Shown here: piece after piece, positions 1 through 9,229 of the stretch
Numbering within the stretch: position 1 is the stretch's first letter
How the letters are laid out: every line of letters starts with the position of its first letter
Origin: Rhodococcus sp. B50
GTDB taxonomy: Bacteria; Actinomycetota; Actinomycetes; Mycobacteriales; Mycobacteriaceae
NCBI RefSeq assembly: GCF_013602415.1
Contig: NZ_WPAG02000002.1
Location: 3,165,480-3,229,479 of the forward strand
Direction of reading: 5' to 3'
Length of the DNA stretch: 64,000 nt
Notes under the pieces: generated by a model
What the model was told of the DNA's origin: nothing
The model's input: the letters and a program-made list of their open reading frames with translations, nothing else
The model's database searches: none
Translations under genes and position numbers: made by a program

Positions 1-124
1 ACCGCTCGTCTCACTCACCGGTACATTCGAAACCTGGATGACGGGTCGTGAGATTCTGGCGAGACGCACTCGTCGGAGGAGGGACGTTCGTGAAGCGCGC
101 AGGGGCAACGGTGGGAGACGCGCG

Positions 125-1804
125 ATGACCATCCCGTCCGATCCCTCCCATTTCCTCGACCAGCTGGTCTCCCGGCTCACGGGTCCGGGCGGCGAGTTCG
201 AGATCGTCATGCAGGAAGTCCTGGGCACCGAGATGCCCGTCATGCGCAAACGCGACCTTGCCGTCGCCGACCTGCTGTCGCAATCCCTCGTGTGGGGCGA
301 CCGCGAGTACCTCGTCACCACCGATCAGCGGATCACCTTCGCCCAGAATGCCCGCATGTCCTATGCCCTCGCCGCCGGGCTTCACGAGCGGTACGGGGTG
401 GGCGTGGGCGACCGGGTCGCGATCCTGTCGGCGAACAGACCCGAGTGGGTCACCGCGTTCTGGGCGACGCAGGCCCTCGGTGCGATCGCGGTGGGCCTGA
501 ACGCGTGGTGGGTGCAGCCGGAACTCGAGTTCGGTATCCGCCATTCGCGGCCCCGCGTGGTGTTCGTCGACGGTCCGCGCGTTGCGGCCGTGGCCGGCAT
601 CGATCGCACGGAGACGGTGGTGCTGTCGATCGAGGAGGACCTGCCGCGTCTGATCGCCGAATTCGACGGCGCACAACCGCCGCCCCCGAGGATCGCCGAG
701 GACGATCCGGCCGTCCTCCTGTACACCTCCGGCACGAGTGGCGACCCGAAGGGTGCGCTGCACTCGCAGCGGAATCTGCTGGCGGTGGTCGACTACCACC
801 GGTACCTCGACGCGATCGCGACGATCTGGACCGGAGCGGCCTACGACCGGTCGGTGCCGTCGGATTCGCGATACCTGCTGACGTCGTCGCTGTTCCACAT
901 CACGAGCCTGCACAACACGATCGTTCCGCGTCTGGCCACCGGCAGCGCCGTGGTGATGAACCAGGGATGGTTCGGGGTGCGCCCGGTGCTCGAGCTCATC
1001 GAGGCGGAGCAGGTCACCCACTGGATGGCCGTGCCGTCGATGGCGGCGCGGATGCTCGAGGACGAGGATCTGGATCGTTACGACCTGACATCCCTGAACC
1101 GCTTCACGTTGTCCTCGGAGCCGTCGACGCCGGAGTTCAAACAACGACTGCGCGAACGCCTTCCGTTCGGCAAGCACGCCATGGTCGACAGCTACACCAT
1201 CACCGAGTGCAGTACCTCGATCGCCGTGGCGTCCGCCGCGGAACTCGAACGGTATCCCGGCACGGTGGGCGCGCCGATCATCACGGTGAGCCTGGAGATC
1301 CGGGATCGGACGGGCGCCTGGCTCCCCGACGGTCACGTGGGCGAGGTGTGCGTGCGCAGCCCGTTCGTCATGTTGGGTTATTGGGACGACGAGGCCGCGA
1401 CGGCCGCGGCGATCACTCCCGACCGTTGGTTGCGCACGGGTGATTTCGGCGTCGTCGAGAACGGCCGGTTGCGGCTGGTGGGCCGGCGGGCCGATCTCAT
1501 CGAGCAGAACGGCGAGAACGTCTATCCCTCGGAGGTCGAAGGCGTACTGGCGCAACACCCGGCGGTCCGCGAGTGCATGGTGACCGGCGCACCCCATCAG
1601 GAGTGGGGGCAGGAGGTCGCGGCGGTGGTGGTGCTCGTCGAGGGCCGTTCGGTCACCGCCGAGGAACTGACGACCTTCGTCTCCGAGAAGCTCGCGTATT
1701 TCAAAGTGCCCACACAGTGGACACTGACCCGTGAACTGCTGCCACGCAACGCGACCGGGAAGATCATCCGCAAGGGCTGGCGCGACACGTCCGGCCCCTG
1801 GTAG
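125..1804 (+). CDS. AMP-binding acyl-CoA synthetase (FadD-like)
   Basis: ATP-dependent acyl-CoA ligase of the ANL superfamily, about 559 aa, expected to adenylate a carboxylic acid and transfer it to CoA in the cytoplasm. The phosphate-binding loop reads [13 protein letters not shown]. The C-terminal part has the hinge and lid signatures [18 protein letters not shown] and the terminal [11 protein letters not shown], whose Lys is the usual adenylation lysine. The ATG at 125 is chosen because it begins the first conserved stretch; the frame is open further upstream. It converges on a thiolase, with a hairpin between them. The substrate is unknown; nearness to sterol genes suggests a sterol or fatty acyl acid, but this is not one of the FadD3, FadD17 or FadD19 types I can place with confidence. 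Confidence 0.88.
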   Translation: MTIPSDPSHFLDQLVSRLTGPGGEFEIVMQEVLGTEMPVMRKRDLAVADLLSQSLVWGDREYLVTTDQRITFAQNARMSYALAAGLHERYGVGVGDRVAILSANRPEWVTAFWATQALGAIAVGLNAWWVQPELEFGIRHSRPRVVFVDGPRVAAVAGIDRTETVVLSIEEDLPRLIAEFDGAQPPPPRIAEDDPAVLLYTSGTSGDPKGALHSQRNLLAVVDYHRYLDAIATIWTGAAYDRSVPSDSRYLLTSSLFHITSLHNTIVPRLATGSAVVMNQGWFGVRPVLELIEAEQVTHWMAVPSMAARMLEDEDLDRYDLTSLNRFTLSSEPSTPEFKQRLRERLPFGKHAMVDSYTITECSTSIAVASAAELERYPGTVGAPIITVSLEIRDRTGAWLPDGHVGEVCVRSPFVMLGYWDDEAATAAAITPDRWLRTGDFGVVENGRLRLVGRRADLIEQNGENVYPSEVEGVLAQHPAVRECMVTGAPHQEWGQEVAAVVVLVEGRSVTAEELTTFVSEKLAYFKVPTQWTLTRELLPRNATGKIIRKGWRDTSGPW

Positions 1805-1832
1805 CCGCACGCCGCCTCCCACGCCCGCCACC

Positions 1833-1862
1833 GGGTGGACCGGACCGGAGCCCGGTCCACCC
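1833..1862. terminator. Bidirectional hairpin between convergent genes
   Basis: A perfect 11-bp stem (GGGTGGACCGG, with its complement at 1852-1862) encloses an 8-nt loop, midway between the convergent acyl-CoA synthetase and thiolase. No long T-tract follows, which is common in high-GC actinobacteria. It probably serves both directions. Confidence 0.7.
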
Positions 1863-1875
1863 GAACGGGGTGTGC

Positions 1876-3093
1876 TCAGCTCAACCGCTCGAGCACCATC
1901 GCCATGCCCTGACCGCCGCCGACGCACATCGTCTCGACACCGAACTGCTTGTCGTGGGTGCGCAGGTTGTTGATGAGCGTCGTGGTGATGCGAGCACCGG
2001 TCATACCGAAGGGATGACCGAGGGCGATCGCGCCACCGGCGACATTGAGCTTGTCCTCGTCGATCCCCAGTTCGCGGGCCGAACCGAGCACCTGCACGGC
2101 GAACGCCTCGTTGATCTCGAACAGGTCGATGTCGTCGATGCCCATGTTCGCATTCGCGAGGGCCTTGCGAGTCGCATCGATGGGTCCGAGGCCCATGATC
2201 TCCGGCGACAGGCCCGAGACACCGGTGGAGACGATGCGCGCCAGCGGGGTGAGCCCGAGTTCCTTCGCCTTCGTGTCGGACATGATCACCAGAGCGGCGG
2301 CACCGTCGTTGAGCGGGCACGCGTTGCCGGCGGTCACGGTCCCGTCGGGACGGAAGACCGGCTTCAACTGGCTGACCGCCTCGTAGGTGGTGCCCGGTCG
2401 CGGACCGTCGTCGGTGCTGACGACCGTGCCGTCGGCGAGGGTCACCGGGGTGATCTCCCGTTCGAAGAAGCCGCTCTTGATGGCCTCCTCGGCCCGATTG
2501 TGCGAGCGCACGCCCCAGCGGTCCTGGTCCTCGCGGGAGATCCCGGTGTGGGACGCGACGTTCTCGGCGGTCTGCCCCATCCCGAGGTAGACATCGGGCA
2601 GGAGACCCTCTGTTCGCGGGTCGGTCCACGGCACTCCGCCTTCGGCGAGCTTCGCACTGCGCGCCTGGGCGTCGTCGAACAACGGGTTCTTGGTGTCGGG
2701 CAGACCGTCGGCATTGCCGGTCACGAAGCTCGACACCGATTCGACACCGGCGGAGACGAACACGTCGCCTTCACCGGCTTTGATGGCGTGCAGCGCCATG
2801 CGCGTGGTCTGCAGCGACGACGAGCAGTACCGGTTGACCGTCACCCCGGGAAGGAAGTCGTAGCCGAGCTGCACCGCGACCACGCGGGCGATGTTGAAGC
2901 CGGACTGACCTGCGGGCTGTCCACAGCCGAGCATGAGGTCGTCGATCTCGGTGGGATCGAGGTCGGGGACCTTCGCGAGCGCCGCGGCGACCATCTGGGT
3001 CGCCAGGTCGTCCGGACGGATCGACGCGAGCGAGCCCTTGCGTGCTCGCCCGATCGGCGACCGTACTGCGGACACGATTACTGCTTCGGGCAT
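1876..3093 (-). CDS. Acetyl-CoA C-acyltransferase (FadA3-like thiolase)
   Basis: Thiolase, 405 aa, expected to split a 3-ketoacyl-CoA into acetyl-CoA and a shortened acyl-CoA, or the reverse. The nucleophilic Cys90 lies in VNRYCSSSLQ. The second motif NEAFAVQVLG and the GGAIALGHPFG and CVGGGQG motifs carrying the catalytic His and Cys are intact. A GGAGA ribosome site precedes the ATG. From memory it resembles mycobacterial FadA3 more than FadA5 or FadA6; the clear FadA6 is elsewhere in this window (23569-24717). It is divergent from echA20, and a KstR2-type palindrome lies in the shared intergenic region, so it may be co-regulated with HIP catabolism. Whether it serves sterol breakdown or general beta-oxidation is not settled by sequence. 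Confidence 0.9.
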   Translation of the reverse strand: MPEAVIVSAVRSPIGRARKGSLASIRPDDLATQMVAAALAKVPDLDPTEIDDLMLGCGQPAGQSGFNIARVVAVQLGYDFLPGVTVNRYCSSSLQTTRMALHAIKAGEGDVFVSAGVESVSSFVTGNADGLPDTKNPLFDDAQARSAKLAEGGVPWTDPRTEGLLPDVYLGMGQTAENVASHTGISREDQDRWGVRSHNRAEEAIKSGFFEREITPVTLADGTVVSTDDGPRPGTTYEAVSQLKPVFRPDGTVTAGNACPLNDGAAALVIMSDTKAKELGLTPLARIVSTGVSGLSPEIMGLGPIDATRKALANANMGIDDIDLFEINEAFAVQVLGSARELGIDEDKLNVAGGAIALGHPFGMTGARITTTLINNLRTHDKQFGVETMCVGGGQGMAMVLERLS

Positions 3094-3167
3094 CTTCTCT
3101 CCTCGATGTTCCGGTCGTACTGCGACCTTACGACCCTCTGGGTCCAGCGGCTATCCTGTGCTAACTT

Positions 3168-3185
3168 ACCAAGCAATCGCTTGGT
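3168..3185. promoter_or_regulatory. Putative KstR2 operator between thiolase and echA20
   Basis: 18-bp near-perfect palindrome ACCAAGCAATCGCTTGGT; only the two positions next to the central AT fail to pair. It lies 26 bp before the echA20 ATG and 75 bp before the thiolase ATG. The same element with one arm change stands between fadE30 and fadD3. The half-sites ACCAAG and CTTGGT fit the KstR2 half-sites (AnCAAG, CTTGnT) that I recall. KstR2 is encoded in this window and is known to repress HIP-catabolic genes. Confidence 0.8.
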
Positions 3186-3210
3186 TCGGTACAGACGTTA
3201 GGAACATGCC

Positions 3211-3972
3211 ATGGGCATCACCTCGACCTCCGACAGCGCCGGTATCACCACGGTCACCGTCGACTTCCCGCCCGTGAACGCTCTCCCCTCACAGGCCTGG
3301 TTCGACCTGGCCGAGGCCGTCACCACGGCCGGGCGCAGCCTCGACACCCACGCGGTGATCCTGCGCGCCGAAGGCAGAGGCTTCAACGCAGGTGTGGACA
3401 TCAAGGAAATGCAGGCCACGGAGGGCTACGACGCCCTCATCGCCGCCAACCACGGTTGCGCCGCCGCGTTCGCCGCGGTCTACGACTGCGAAGTACCGGT
3501 GATCGTCGCCGTCAACGGCTTCTGCGTCGGTGGGGGCATCGGCCTCGTCGGCAACGCGGACGTCATCGTCGCCTCCGACGACGCCGTCTTCGGCCTGCCC
3601 GAGGTGGACCGCGGCGCACTCGGAGCCGCAACCCATCTCGCGCGCCTCGTCCCCCAGCACATGATGCGCACCCTGTACTACACGGCGCAGAACGTCACCG
3701 CGCAGCAGCTCGAGCACTTCGGTTCGGTGTACAAGGTCGTCCCGCGCAACGAACTCGACGCTGTCGCACGCGAGATCGCCGAGACGATCGCCGCGAAGGA
3801 CACCCGCGTCATCCGGCGCGCGAAGGAAGCCATCAACCGCATCGACCCCGTCGACGTCAAGACGAGCTACCGCCTCGAGCAGGGGTTCACCTTCGAACTG
3901 AATCTCGCCGGCATCGCCGACGAGCACCGCGACGAGTTCGTCGCAACCGGAAAACCGCGCAGCAACAGCTGA
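3211..3972 (+). CDS. echA20: Ring-D hydrolase EchA20 (crotonase family)
   Basis: Crotonase-fold enzyme, 253 aa. In steroid degraders EchA20 hydrolytically opens ring D of the HIP-derived CoA thioester (HIEC-CoA) to give COCHEA-CoA, which IpdAB then cleaves. The crotonase oxyanion-hole regions FNAGVDIKEM and NGFCVGGGIGLVG are visible. It heads echA20-ipdA-ipdB-ipdC, the order I recall for Rv3550-Rv3553. A KstR2-type palindrome lies just upstream, so induction by HIP-CoA through KstR2 is likely. The start is the ATG at 3211, which begins the conserved N-terminus. Confidence 0.94.
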   Translation: MGITSTSDSAGITTVTVDFPPVNALPSQAWFDLAEAVTTAGRSLDTHAVILRAEGRGFNAGVDIKEMQATEGYDALIAANHGCAAAFAAVYDCEVPVIVAVNGFCVGGGIGLVGNADVIVASDDAVFGLPEVDRGALGAATHLARLVPQHMMRTLYYTAQNVTAQQLEHFGSVYKVVPRNELDAVAREIAETIAAKDTRVIRRAKEAINRIDPVDVKTSYRLEQGFTFELNLAGIADEHRDEFVATGKPRSNS

Positions 3973-4002
3973 CGCCTCACACCACCAGGAGTTCGGAACA
4001 CC

Positions 4003-4881
4003 ATGCGTGACAAGAGAATGTCGCTCGACGACGTGGTCGGCGAGCTGCGCAGCGGAATGACCATCGGCCTCGGTGGCTGGGGGTCGCGCCGCAAGCCTAT
4101 GGCCCTCGTCCGAGCGATCCTCCGCTCGGATGTCGAGGATCTGACGGTCGTCACCTACGGCGGCCCCGATCTGGGTCTGCTGTGCTCGGCGGGCAAGGTG
4201 AAGAAGGCGTACTACGGGTTCGTGTCGCTCGATTCGGCACCGTTCTACGACCCGTGGTTCGCCAAGGCCCGGACGAACGGCGAGATCGTCGCCCGCGAGA
4301 TGGACGAGGGCATGATCAAGTGCGGCCTGGAAGCCGCCGCCGCACGTTTGCCGTTCCTGCCCATCCGCGCAGGCCTGGGCTCGGCCGTCGTCGACTTCTG
4401 GGAGGGCGAACTGAAAACCGTCACGTCGCCGTATCCCGGACCGGCCGGCACGGAGACCCTCATCGCCATGCCGGCGCTGAACCTCGATGCGGCGTTCGTG
4501 CATCTCAACATCGGCGACAAGCACGGCAACGCCGGCTACCAGGGTGTCGACCCGTACTTCGACGACCTCTACTGCATGGCAGCCGAACGGCGCTACGTCT
4601 CCGTCGAGAAGATCGTCGAGACCGAGCAGCTCGTGAAAGAGGTTCCGCTGCAGCAGCTCCTGCTCAATCGCATGATGGTCGACGGGATCGTCGAAGCGCC
4701 GAACGGGGCGCACTTCACCCTCGCCGGCGACAGCTACGGTCGCGACGAGAAGTTCCAGCGCCACTACGCCGAGTCCGCCAAGGACCCCGAGTCCTGGAAG
4801 GCATTCGTCGACCGCTTCCTCTCGGGCAGCGAGGACGACTACCAGGCCGCAGTCCAGAAGTTCGCACAGGAGCAGTCATGA
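4003..4881 (+). CDS. ipdA: COCHEA-CoA hydrolase, alpha subunit IpdA
   Basis: 292 aa, class I CoA-transferase fold, alpha subunit (N-terminal GMTIGLGGWG region, then LTVVTYGGPDLG). With IpdB it forms a heteromeric enzyme that looks like a CoA transferase but is known to hydrolyse the carbon-carbon bond of COCHEA-CoA, opening ring C. It starts 30 bp after echA20, and its stop overlaps the ipdB start by 4 bp (ATGA), which fits translational coupling of two subunits. Fused or truncated forms are not seen. Confidence 0.95.
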   Translation: MRDKRMSLDDVVGELRSGMTIGLGGWGSRRKPMALVRAILRSDVEDLTVVTYGGPDLGLLCSAGKVKKAYYGFVSLDSAPFYDPWFAKARTNGEIVAREMDEGMIKCGLEAAAARLPFLPIRAGLGSAVVDFWEGELKTVTSPYPGPAGTETLIAMPALNLDAAFVHLNIGDKHGNAGYQGVDPYFDDLYCMAAERRYVSVEKIVETEQLVKEVPLQQLLLNRMMVDGIVEAPNGAHFTLAGDSYGRDEKFQRHYAESAKDPESWKAFVDRFLSGSEDDYQAAVQKFAQEQS

Positions 4882-5636
4882 CCACCACCGAGACCGTGAC
4901 CCGCGCCGAGTACTGCGCGATCGCATGCGCCGACATCTTCTCCGGTGCCGGCGAGATCATGGCGAGCCCGATGGCGACGCTGCCGCAGATCGGGGCGCGG
5001 CTGGCCAAGCTCACCACCGAGCCCGACCTGCTGATCACCGACGGAGAAGCACTCATCCTCGCCGACGTTCCGGCCCTCGGAGCGAAAGCGCCGATCGAAG
5101 GCTGGATGCCGTTCCGCAAGGTGTTCGACGTCGTCGCGTCGGGTCGCCGCCACGTGGTGATGGGCGCCAACCAGATCGACCGCTACGGCAACCAGAACCT
5201 GTCGGCCTTCGGTCCGCTCCAGCAGCCGACACGTCAGATGTTCGGTGTGCGCGGCGCTCCCGGCAACACCATCAACCACGCGACCAGCTACTGGGTCGGC
5301 AAGCACTCGTCGCGCGTGTTCGTGGACACGGTCGACATCGTCTCCGGTGTCGGATACGACAAGGTCGATCCCGAGAACCCGGCGTTCCGCTTCCTGAACA
5401 TCCCGCGGGTCGTCACCAACCTCGGTGTCTTCGACTTCGGCGGCCCCGGCCACACCTTCCGCGCACTCTCGCTGCACCCCGGTGTCGAGGCCGCGACCGT
5501 CGCCGAGAACACCTCCTTCGAGGTCACCGGTCTCGACGAGGCCGACGTGACCCGCGAGCCCACCGCCGAGGAACTGCGCCTGATCCGAGAGGTCATCGAC
5601 CCCAGGGGACTCCGCGACCGTGAGGTTGCGCTGTGA
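4878..5636 (+). CDS. ipdB: COCHEA-CoA hydrolase, beta subunit IpdB
   Basis: 252 aa, beta-subunit half of a CoA-transferase-like enzyme and partner of IpdA in ring C opening of the last steroid rings. It contains GWMPFRKVFDVVASGRRH, the NQIDRYGNQNLSAFGP loop and the VRGAPGNTINHATSYWVG segment typical of IpdB. The ATG at 4878 overlaps the ipdA stop, and its own TGA overlaps the ipdC GTG by 4 bp. The tight coupling supports a single transcript from the KstR2-controlled promoter. Confidence 0.95.
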   Translation: MTTTETVTRAEYCAIACADIFSGAGEIMASPMATLPQIGARLAKLTTEPDLLITDGEALILADVPALGAKAPIEGWMPFRKVFDVVASGRRHVVMGANQIDRYGNQNLSAFGPLQQPTRQMFGVRGAPGNTINHATSYWVGKHSSRVFVDTVDIVSGVGYDKVDPENPAFRFLNIPRVVTNLGVFDFGGPGHTFRALSLHPGVEAATVAENTSFEVTGLDEADVTREPTAEELRLIREVIDPRGLRDREVAL

Positions 5637-6709
5637 GCACCTTGCGCACAGCACTGACGGAGCTCGTGGGCATCGAACATCCCGTCGTCCAGACCGGCAT
5701 GGGCTGGGTGTCCGGTCCGCGGCTGACAGCCGCGACCTCGAACGCCGGTGGCCTCGGTATCCTCGCGTCGGCAACGATGACCTATCCCGAACTCGAAGCG
5801 GCAGTGACGAAGACGAAGTCGCTCACCGACAAGCCGTTCGGTGTCAACATGCGCGCCGACGCTTCCGACGCGGGCGAGCGCATCGACCTGCTGATCCGCG
5901 AGAAGGTGAAGGTCGCGTCGTTCGCCCTCGCACCGAAGAAGGAGCTGATCGCCAAGCTCAAGGACCACGGCATCGTCGTGATCCCGTCGATCGGAGCGGC
6001 GAAGCACGCCGTGAAGGTCGCTTCGTGGGGGGCCGACGCGGTGATCGTGCAGGGCGGTGAGGGCGGTGGCCACACCGGTCCGGTCGCGACCACCCTGCTG
6101 CTCCCGAGCGTGCTGGACGCCGTCGACATCCCGGTGGTCGCCGCCGGTGGCTTCTTCGACGGTCGCGGGCTCGCGGCCGCACTGTCCTACGGTGCAGCGG
6201 GTGTCGCCATGGGAACGCGCTTCCTGCTCACCAGCGACAGCGCGGTGCCCGATTCCGTGAAGCAGCAGTACCTCGCGCGTGGCCTCCAGGACACGACGGT
6301 CTCGCTCAAGGTCGACGGCATGCCGCACCGGGTGCTCAACACCGATCTGGTGAACAGTCTCGAGAAGTCGAGTTACGCCAAGGGGCTGGTCGCGGCCGCG
6401 CGGAACGCGGCGAAGTTCAAGTCGATGACGGGCATGAAATGGTCGACCATCGTCAAGGACGGCCTCGCCATGAAGAAGGCGAGCGACCGCACCTGGCAGC
6501 AGATCATCATGGCCGCCAACACCCCGATGCTCCTCAAGGCCGGTCTGGTGGAAGGCAACACCGAAGCCGGTGTGCTCGCCTCCGGTCAGGTCGTCGGCAT
6601 GCTCGACGACCTGCCGAGCTGCCAGGAGTTGATCGACCGTATCGTCGCCGAGGCCGTCGAACGCATCGACGCTCTCGCGGCTCTCCGTCATACGGAACCG
6701 TCCGTATAA
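5633..6709 (+). CDS. ipdC: IpdC, NADH-dependent flavin reductase (nitronate monooxygenase fold)
   Basis: 358 aa, FMN-binding TIM barrel of the nitronate monooxygenase/enoyl reductase type (N-terminal HPVVQTGMGWVSGPRLTAA, then IVQGGEGGGHTG and VVAAGGFFDGRGLAAALSYG phosphate-binding loops). In steroid degraders IpdC is needed for late HIP catabolism, acting on a CoA thioester after ring cleavage; a reductive dehydroxylation role has been proposed. It starts with GTG at 5633, overlapping the ipdB stop. A long hairpin follows, so it is the last gene of the operon. Confidence 0.93.
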   Translation: MSTLRTALTELVGIEHPVVQTGMGWVSGPRLTAATSNAGGLGILASATMTYPELEAAVTKTKSLTDKPFGVNMRADASDAGERIDLLIREKVKVASFALAPKKELIAKLKDHGIVVIPSIGAAKHAVKVASWGADAVIVQGGEGGGHTGPVATTLLLPSVLDAVDIPVVAAGGFFDGRGLAAALSYGAAGVAMGTRFLLTSDSAVPDSVKQQYLARGLQDTTVSLKVDGMPHRVLNTDLVNSLEKSSYAKGLVAAARNAAKFKSMTGMKWSTIVKDGLAMKKASDRTWQQIIMAANTPMLLKAGLVEGNTEAGVLASGQVVGMLDDLPSCQELIDRIVAEAVERIDALAALRHTEPSV

Positions 6710-6719
6710 CAACCGGATT

Positions 6720-6775
6720 CGAGACCGGTGTTGTTGTCGAAACTTTCGAGGGAATCGACAACGACACCGGTCTCG
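6720..6775. terminator. Strong hairpin terminator after ipdC
   Basis: A 21-bp stem (6720-6740 with 6755-6775) with one G-T wobble encloses a 14-nt loop; TTCGTTC follows. It separates the ipd operon from the convergent LLM gene and may act on both. Its left arm closely resembles that of the hairpin at 10822-10867. Confidence 0.85.
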
Positions 6776-6791
6776 TTCGTTCCGGCGGCAG

Positions 6792-7709
6792 TTATTCGGC
6801 AGTGAGAGCGCTCAGGAGCGTTCTCGTGCGGTGAACCGACGCTCGCGCATCGTCGCCGACGGGGAAGATCGCGGCCCAGATGTCGGTAGCGCCCGCGTCG
6901 AGCAGTCCCTGCAGTTGCCGGCGCACCGACTCCTCGTCGCCGACGATCGCAATGTCCGCCGGGGTGCTTGCGCCCCCTTCCTCCAGGACCCGTCGATAGC
7001 TGGGCATCCCCGCGTAGGACGTCGCGGTCGCGGCGACCGCGTCACGCGCCGCATCCGGATCGTCGTGGACTGCGACGGGCAGTCCCGCCACGATGCGCGG
7101 CGCCGGTCGGCCGGCGCGTTCGGCAGCCGACCGGATTGCGGGTGAGATCCGCGATTCGATCACCTTCGGTGCCGCCATCCACAGGACCGTCCCGTCTGCG
7201 TACTGCCCTGCGACCCGCAGCATCCGCGGCGACATGGCGGACAGCAGGACCGGCACCTCATGTGCGACGGCGACCATCCGGCCCGCACTCCGGGTGGACC
7301 ACGCCTCGCCTCTGAAGTCGACCTCCTCACCGCGCAGGAGTGCGGCGACGATCCGGATGTATTCCTCGGTGTTCTGCCCCGGAGTGTCGTACGACAGTCC
7401 GTAGACGTCCCGGACCAGACTCTCGTGCGACGGCCCCAGCCCGAGCGTGAAACCCGGCCGACCCATCGCCTCGGCTACCGACGCCACCCGGTTCGCCTGG
7501 AGCAGCGGGTGGCACGGGTAGGTCTGGAGCACGGCAGTGCCGAGTTCGATCGACCGGGTTTCGCGACCGGCAACCGCAAGAGCCGTCAGCGGATCTCCCG
7601 CCACAGTGCTCGCGAACCACAGCGACGTGAAACCGTCCGCCTCCGCCTTCTGCACCTGTTTCACGATCTTGTTCGTGGACGACGCGCCGCCCGTGAGTCC
7701 GATACGCAT
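6792..7709 (-). CDS. LLM-class flavin-dependent oxidoreductase (F420 or FMN)
   Basis: 305 aa, luciferase-like monooxygenase TIM barrel. The N-terminus MRIGLTGG, SLWFASTVAGDPLTALAVAG and the ELGTAVLQTYPCHPLLQANR strand-loop are typical of the F420-dependent group common in actinobacteria. Such enzymes oxidise or reduce small molecules in the cytoplasm; the cofactor and substrate cannot be read from sequence. It is divergent from a TauD-like dioxygenase, so the two probably belong to one oxidative pathway. The ATG at 7709 begins the conserved domain. Confidence 0.85.
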   Translation of the reverse strand: MRIGLTGGASSTNKIVKQVQKAEADGFTSLWFASTVAGDPLTALAVAGRETRSIELGTAVLQTYPCHPLLQANRVASVAEAMGRPGFTLGLGPSHESLVRDVYGLSYDTPGQNTEEYIRIVAALLRGEEVDFRGEAWSTRSAGRMVAVAHEVPVLLSAMSPRMLRVAGQYADGTVLWMAAPKVIESRISPAIRSAAERAGRPAPRIVAGLPVAVHDDPDAARDAVAATATSYAGMPSYRRVLEEGGASTPADIAIVGDEESVRRQLQGLLDAGATDIWAAIFPVGDDARASVHRTRTLLSALTAE

Positions 7710-7754
7710 GATGCACCTCCGCCACACCCGTTCACATTTGTTGTCGAGAACAGT

Positions 7755-7773
7755 ACTCTCCTGAAACGAGAGT
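7755..7773. promoter_or_regulatory. Candidate operator in the LLM/TauD divergent promoter
   Basis: Inverted repeat ACTCTC-7 nt-GAGAGT lies in the 90-bp divergent region, 26 bp before the dioxygenase GTG; GTTAAT follows directly. Its position suits a regulator site or an overlapping promoter. No regulator gene is adjacent, so the binding protein is unknown. Confidence 0.4.
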
Positions 7774-7799
7774 GTTAATTCCCAGCGGAGGAGACCACT

Positions 7800-8633
7800 G
7801 TGTTTGCCGATACCCAGTCGATCTCCGCGGAGATCGGCGTCGAGATCTCCGGCGTCGACGGACGCTCCCTGACCGATCCGCGCGCGGCCGAACGCTGCCG
7901 TGAACTCATCGACGAATACGGTGTCGTCGTCTTCCGCGAGACCGGCATCGACGATGCCGACCTCGTGACGTTGAGCCGGATGCTCGGCGAGGTCGTCGTC
8001 CCCCGCATGGGTGGCCAGGAAGACCATCCCGAGGTCTCCGCCATCAGCCTCGACCCGACCAAGACCGTCCTCGCCGCATACAACCAGGGCACCTTCCACT
8101 GGCATATCGACGGCGCCACAGACGAGATCCCGCAGAAGGGAACCCTTCTCACCGCTCTGGAGGTGTCGGACGAAGGTGGGGACACCGAGTTCGCGAACAC
8201 CTATGCGTCGTACGAGGCACTGTCCGACCGGGACAAGGCCGAGTTCGAGAATCTTCGTGTCGTCCACAGCTTCGCGACCGCACAGCGGCTCGCCAACCCG
8301 GATCCGACCGACAAGCAGGAAGCAGCCTGGGCGACGGTCCCCGACCGCGAGCATCCGCTCGTGTGGACCAGGCGCAACGGTCGCAAGTCGCTGTTGATCG
8401 GAGCGACTGCGTCCCACGTGGTCGGCCGGCCGGAAGAGAAGGGACGGCGCCTCATCGGCAGGCTGCTCGCCTGGTCGACCCAACCGCGCTTCTCGCTCCG
8501 GCACCACTGGCGCCCGGGTGATCTGGTGCTGTGGGACAACACCGGCATGCTGCATCGCGCAGTCCCCTACGCCCCCACATCTCCACGGCTGATGCACCGG
8601 ACCACCCTCGCCGGCGAGGAAGCAGTCGCATGA
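7800..8633 (+). CDS. TauD/TfdA-family Fe(II)/2-oxoglutarate dioxygenase
   Basis: 277 aa. The facial-triad HxD is His102-Asp104 in FHWHIDGATDE. The distal His is in GMLHRAVPYAP (about residue 252) and the 2-oxoglutarate-binding Arg is probably Arg263. The family couples decarboxylation of 2-oxoglutarate to hydroxylation of substrates such as taurine, phenoxyacids or alkyl sulfates. It starts with GTG at 7800 behind GGAGGAG. It is translationally coupled (ATGA) to the SnoaL-like gene and then to a solute-binding lipoprotein, so an imported small acid is a likely substrate. No sulfonate-type transporter is present. Confidence 0.9.
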   Translation: MFADTQSISAEIGVEISGVDGRSLTDPRAAERCRELIDEYGVVVFRETGIDDADLVTLSRMLGEVVVPRMGGQEDHPEVSAISLDPTKTVLAAYNQGTFHWHIDGATDEIPQKGTLLTALEVSDEGGDTEFANTYASYEALSDRDKAEFENLRVVHSFATAQRLANPDPTDKQEAAWATVPDREHPLVWTRRNGRKSLLIGATASHVVGRPEEKGRRLIGRLLAWSTQPRFSLRHHWRPGDLVLWDNTGMLHRAVPYAPTSPRLMHRTTLAGEEAVA

Positions 8634-9229
8634 GCGATCTCGCCGACCTGCAACGCGATGTCCGGTACCTCCTCGACCGCACCGCCATCCTCGACTGCAT
8701 CGCCGCACACGCCCGCGGGTGTGATCGGCACGACGCCGACCTGCTCTGCAGCACTTACCACGACGACGGGATCGACGAGCACGGCACGACCGTCAACAGC
8801 GGTCCGGACTACGCGCAGTGGGCGAACACCGTGCACGCCGCCACCTCACGAGCACACACCCACAATGTCACCACTCATCTCTGCGAGATCGACGGTGACA
8901 CGGCCCACTGCGAGAGCTACGTGCTCGTCGGTCTGCTCGGACCGGACGCGCGCACGGTCCAGCTGATGAGCGGGCGGTACATCGACCGGCTCGAGAAGCG
9001 CGACGGCACGTGGCGGATCGCCGTCCGGAGGTCCACGGTGGAATGGAGCGCGGCGGCCGACGCGTCGATCCTGACGTCGCCGTATTTCCTTCGTCAGGGC
9101 TTCGCCAACGGCACGCGGGACACCGACGACCTGTCCTATCGCCGCCCCTTGTGCGCGGAGACTCCCGCACCCGCCCGGTGGGCACAGGCGAGCGACTCGG
9201 TTCCCGGGTCACAGGAAGGACCCCTATGA
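8630..9229 (+). CDS. SnoaL-like (NTF2-fold) protein
   Basis: 199 aa. The N-terminal 140 residues fit the SnoaL-like/NTF2 cone fold found in ring-hydroxylating dioxygenase beta subunits, ketosteroid isomerases and polyketide cyclases (LLDRTAILDCIAAHARGCDRHD, then a run of beta strands ending GTWRIAVRRSTVEW). Catalytic residues cannot be assigned safely. It overlaps the dioxygenase stop and the next start by 4 bp on each side, so it is part of a three-gene operon. The C-terminal 40 residues look disordered. Confidence 0.75.
   Translation: MSDLADLQRDVRYLLDRTAILDCIAAHARGCDRHDADLLCSTYHDDGIDEHGTTVNSGPDYAQWANTVHAATSRAHTHNVTTHLCEIDGDTAHCESYVLVGLLGPDARTVQLMSGRYIDRLEKRDGTWRIAVRRSTVEWSAAADASILTSPYFLRQGFANGTRDTDDLSYRRPLCAETPAPARWAQASDSVPGSQEGPL

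Noticed and set aside
11..2629. Long open frame of about 870 codons on the minus strand over the acyl-CoA synthetase and thiolase genes
   Set aside because: Arg/His-rich low-complexity product without domains, antisense to two clear genes; a shadow frame caused by high GC codon bias.
1876..3093. Naming the first thiolase fadA5 or fadA6
   Set aside because: Its VNRYCSSSLQ active site and overall sequence differ from FadA5 as I recall it, and FadA6 is clearly the gene next to kstR2.
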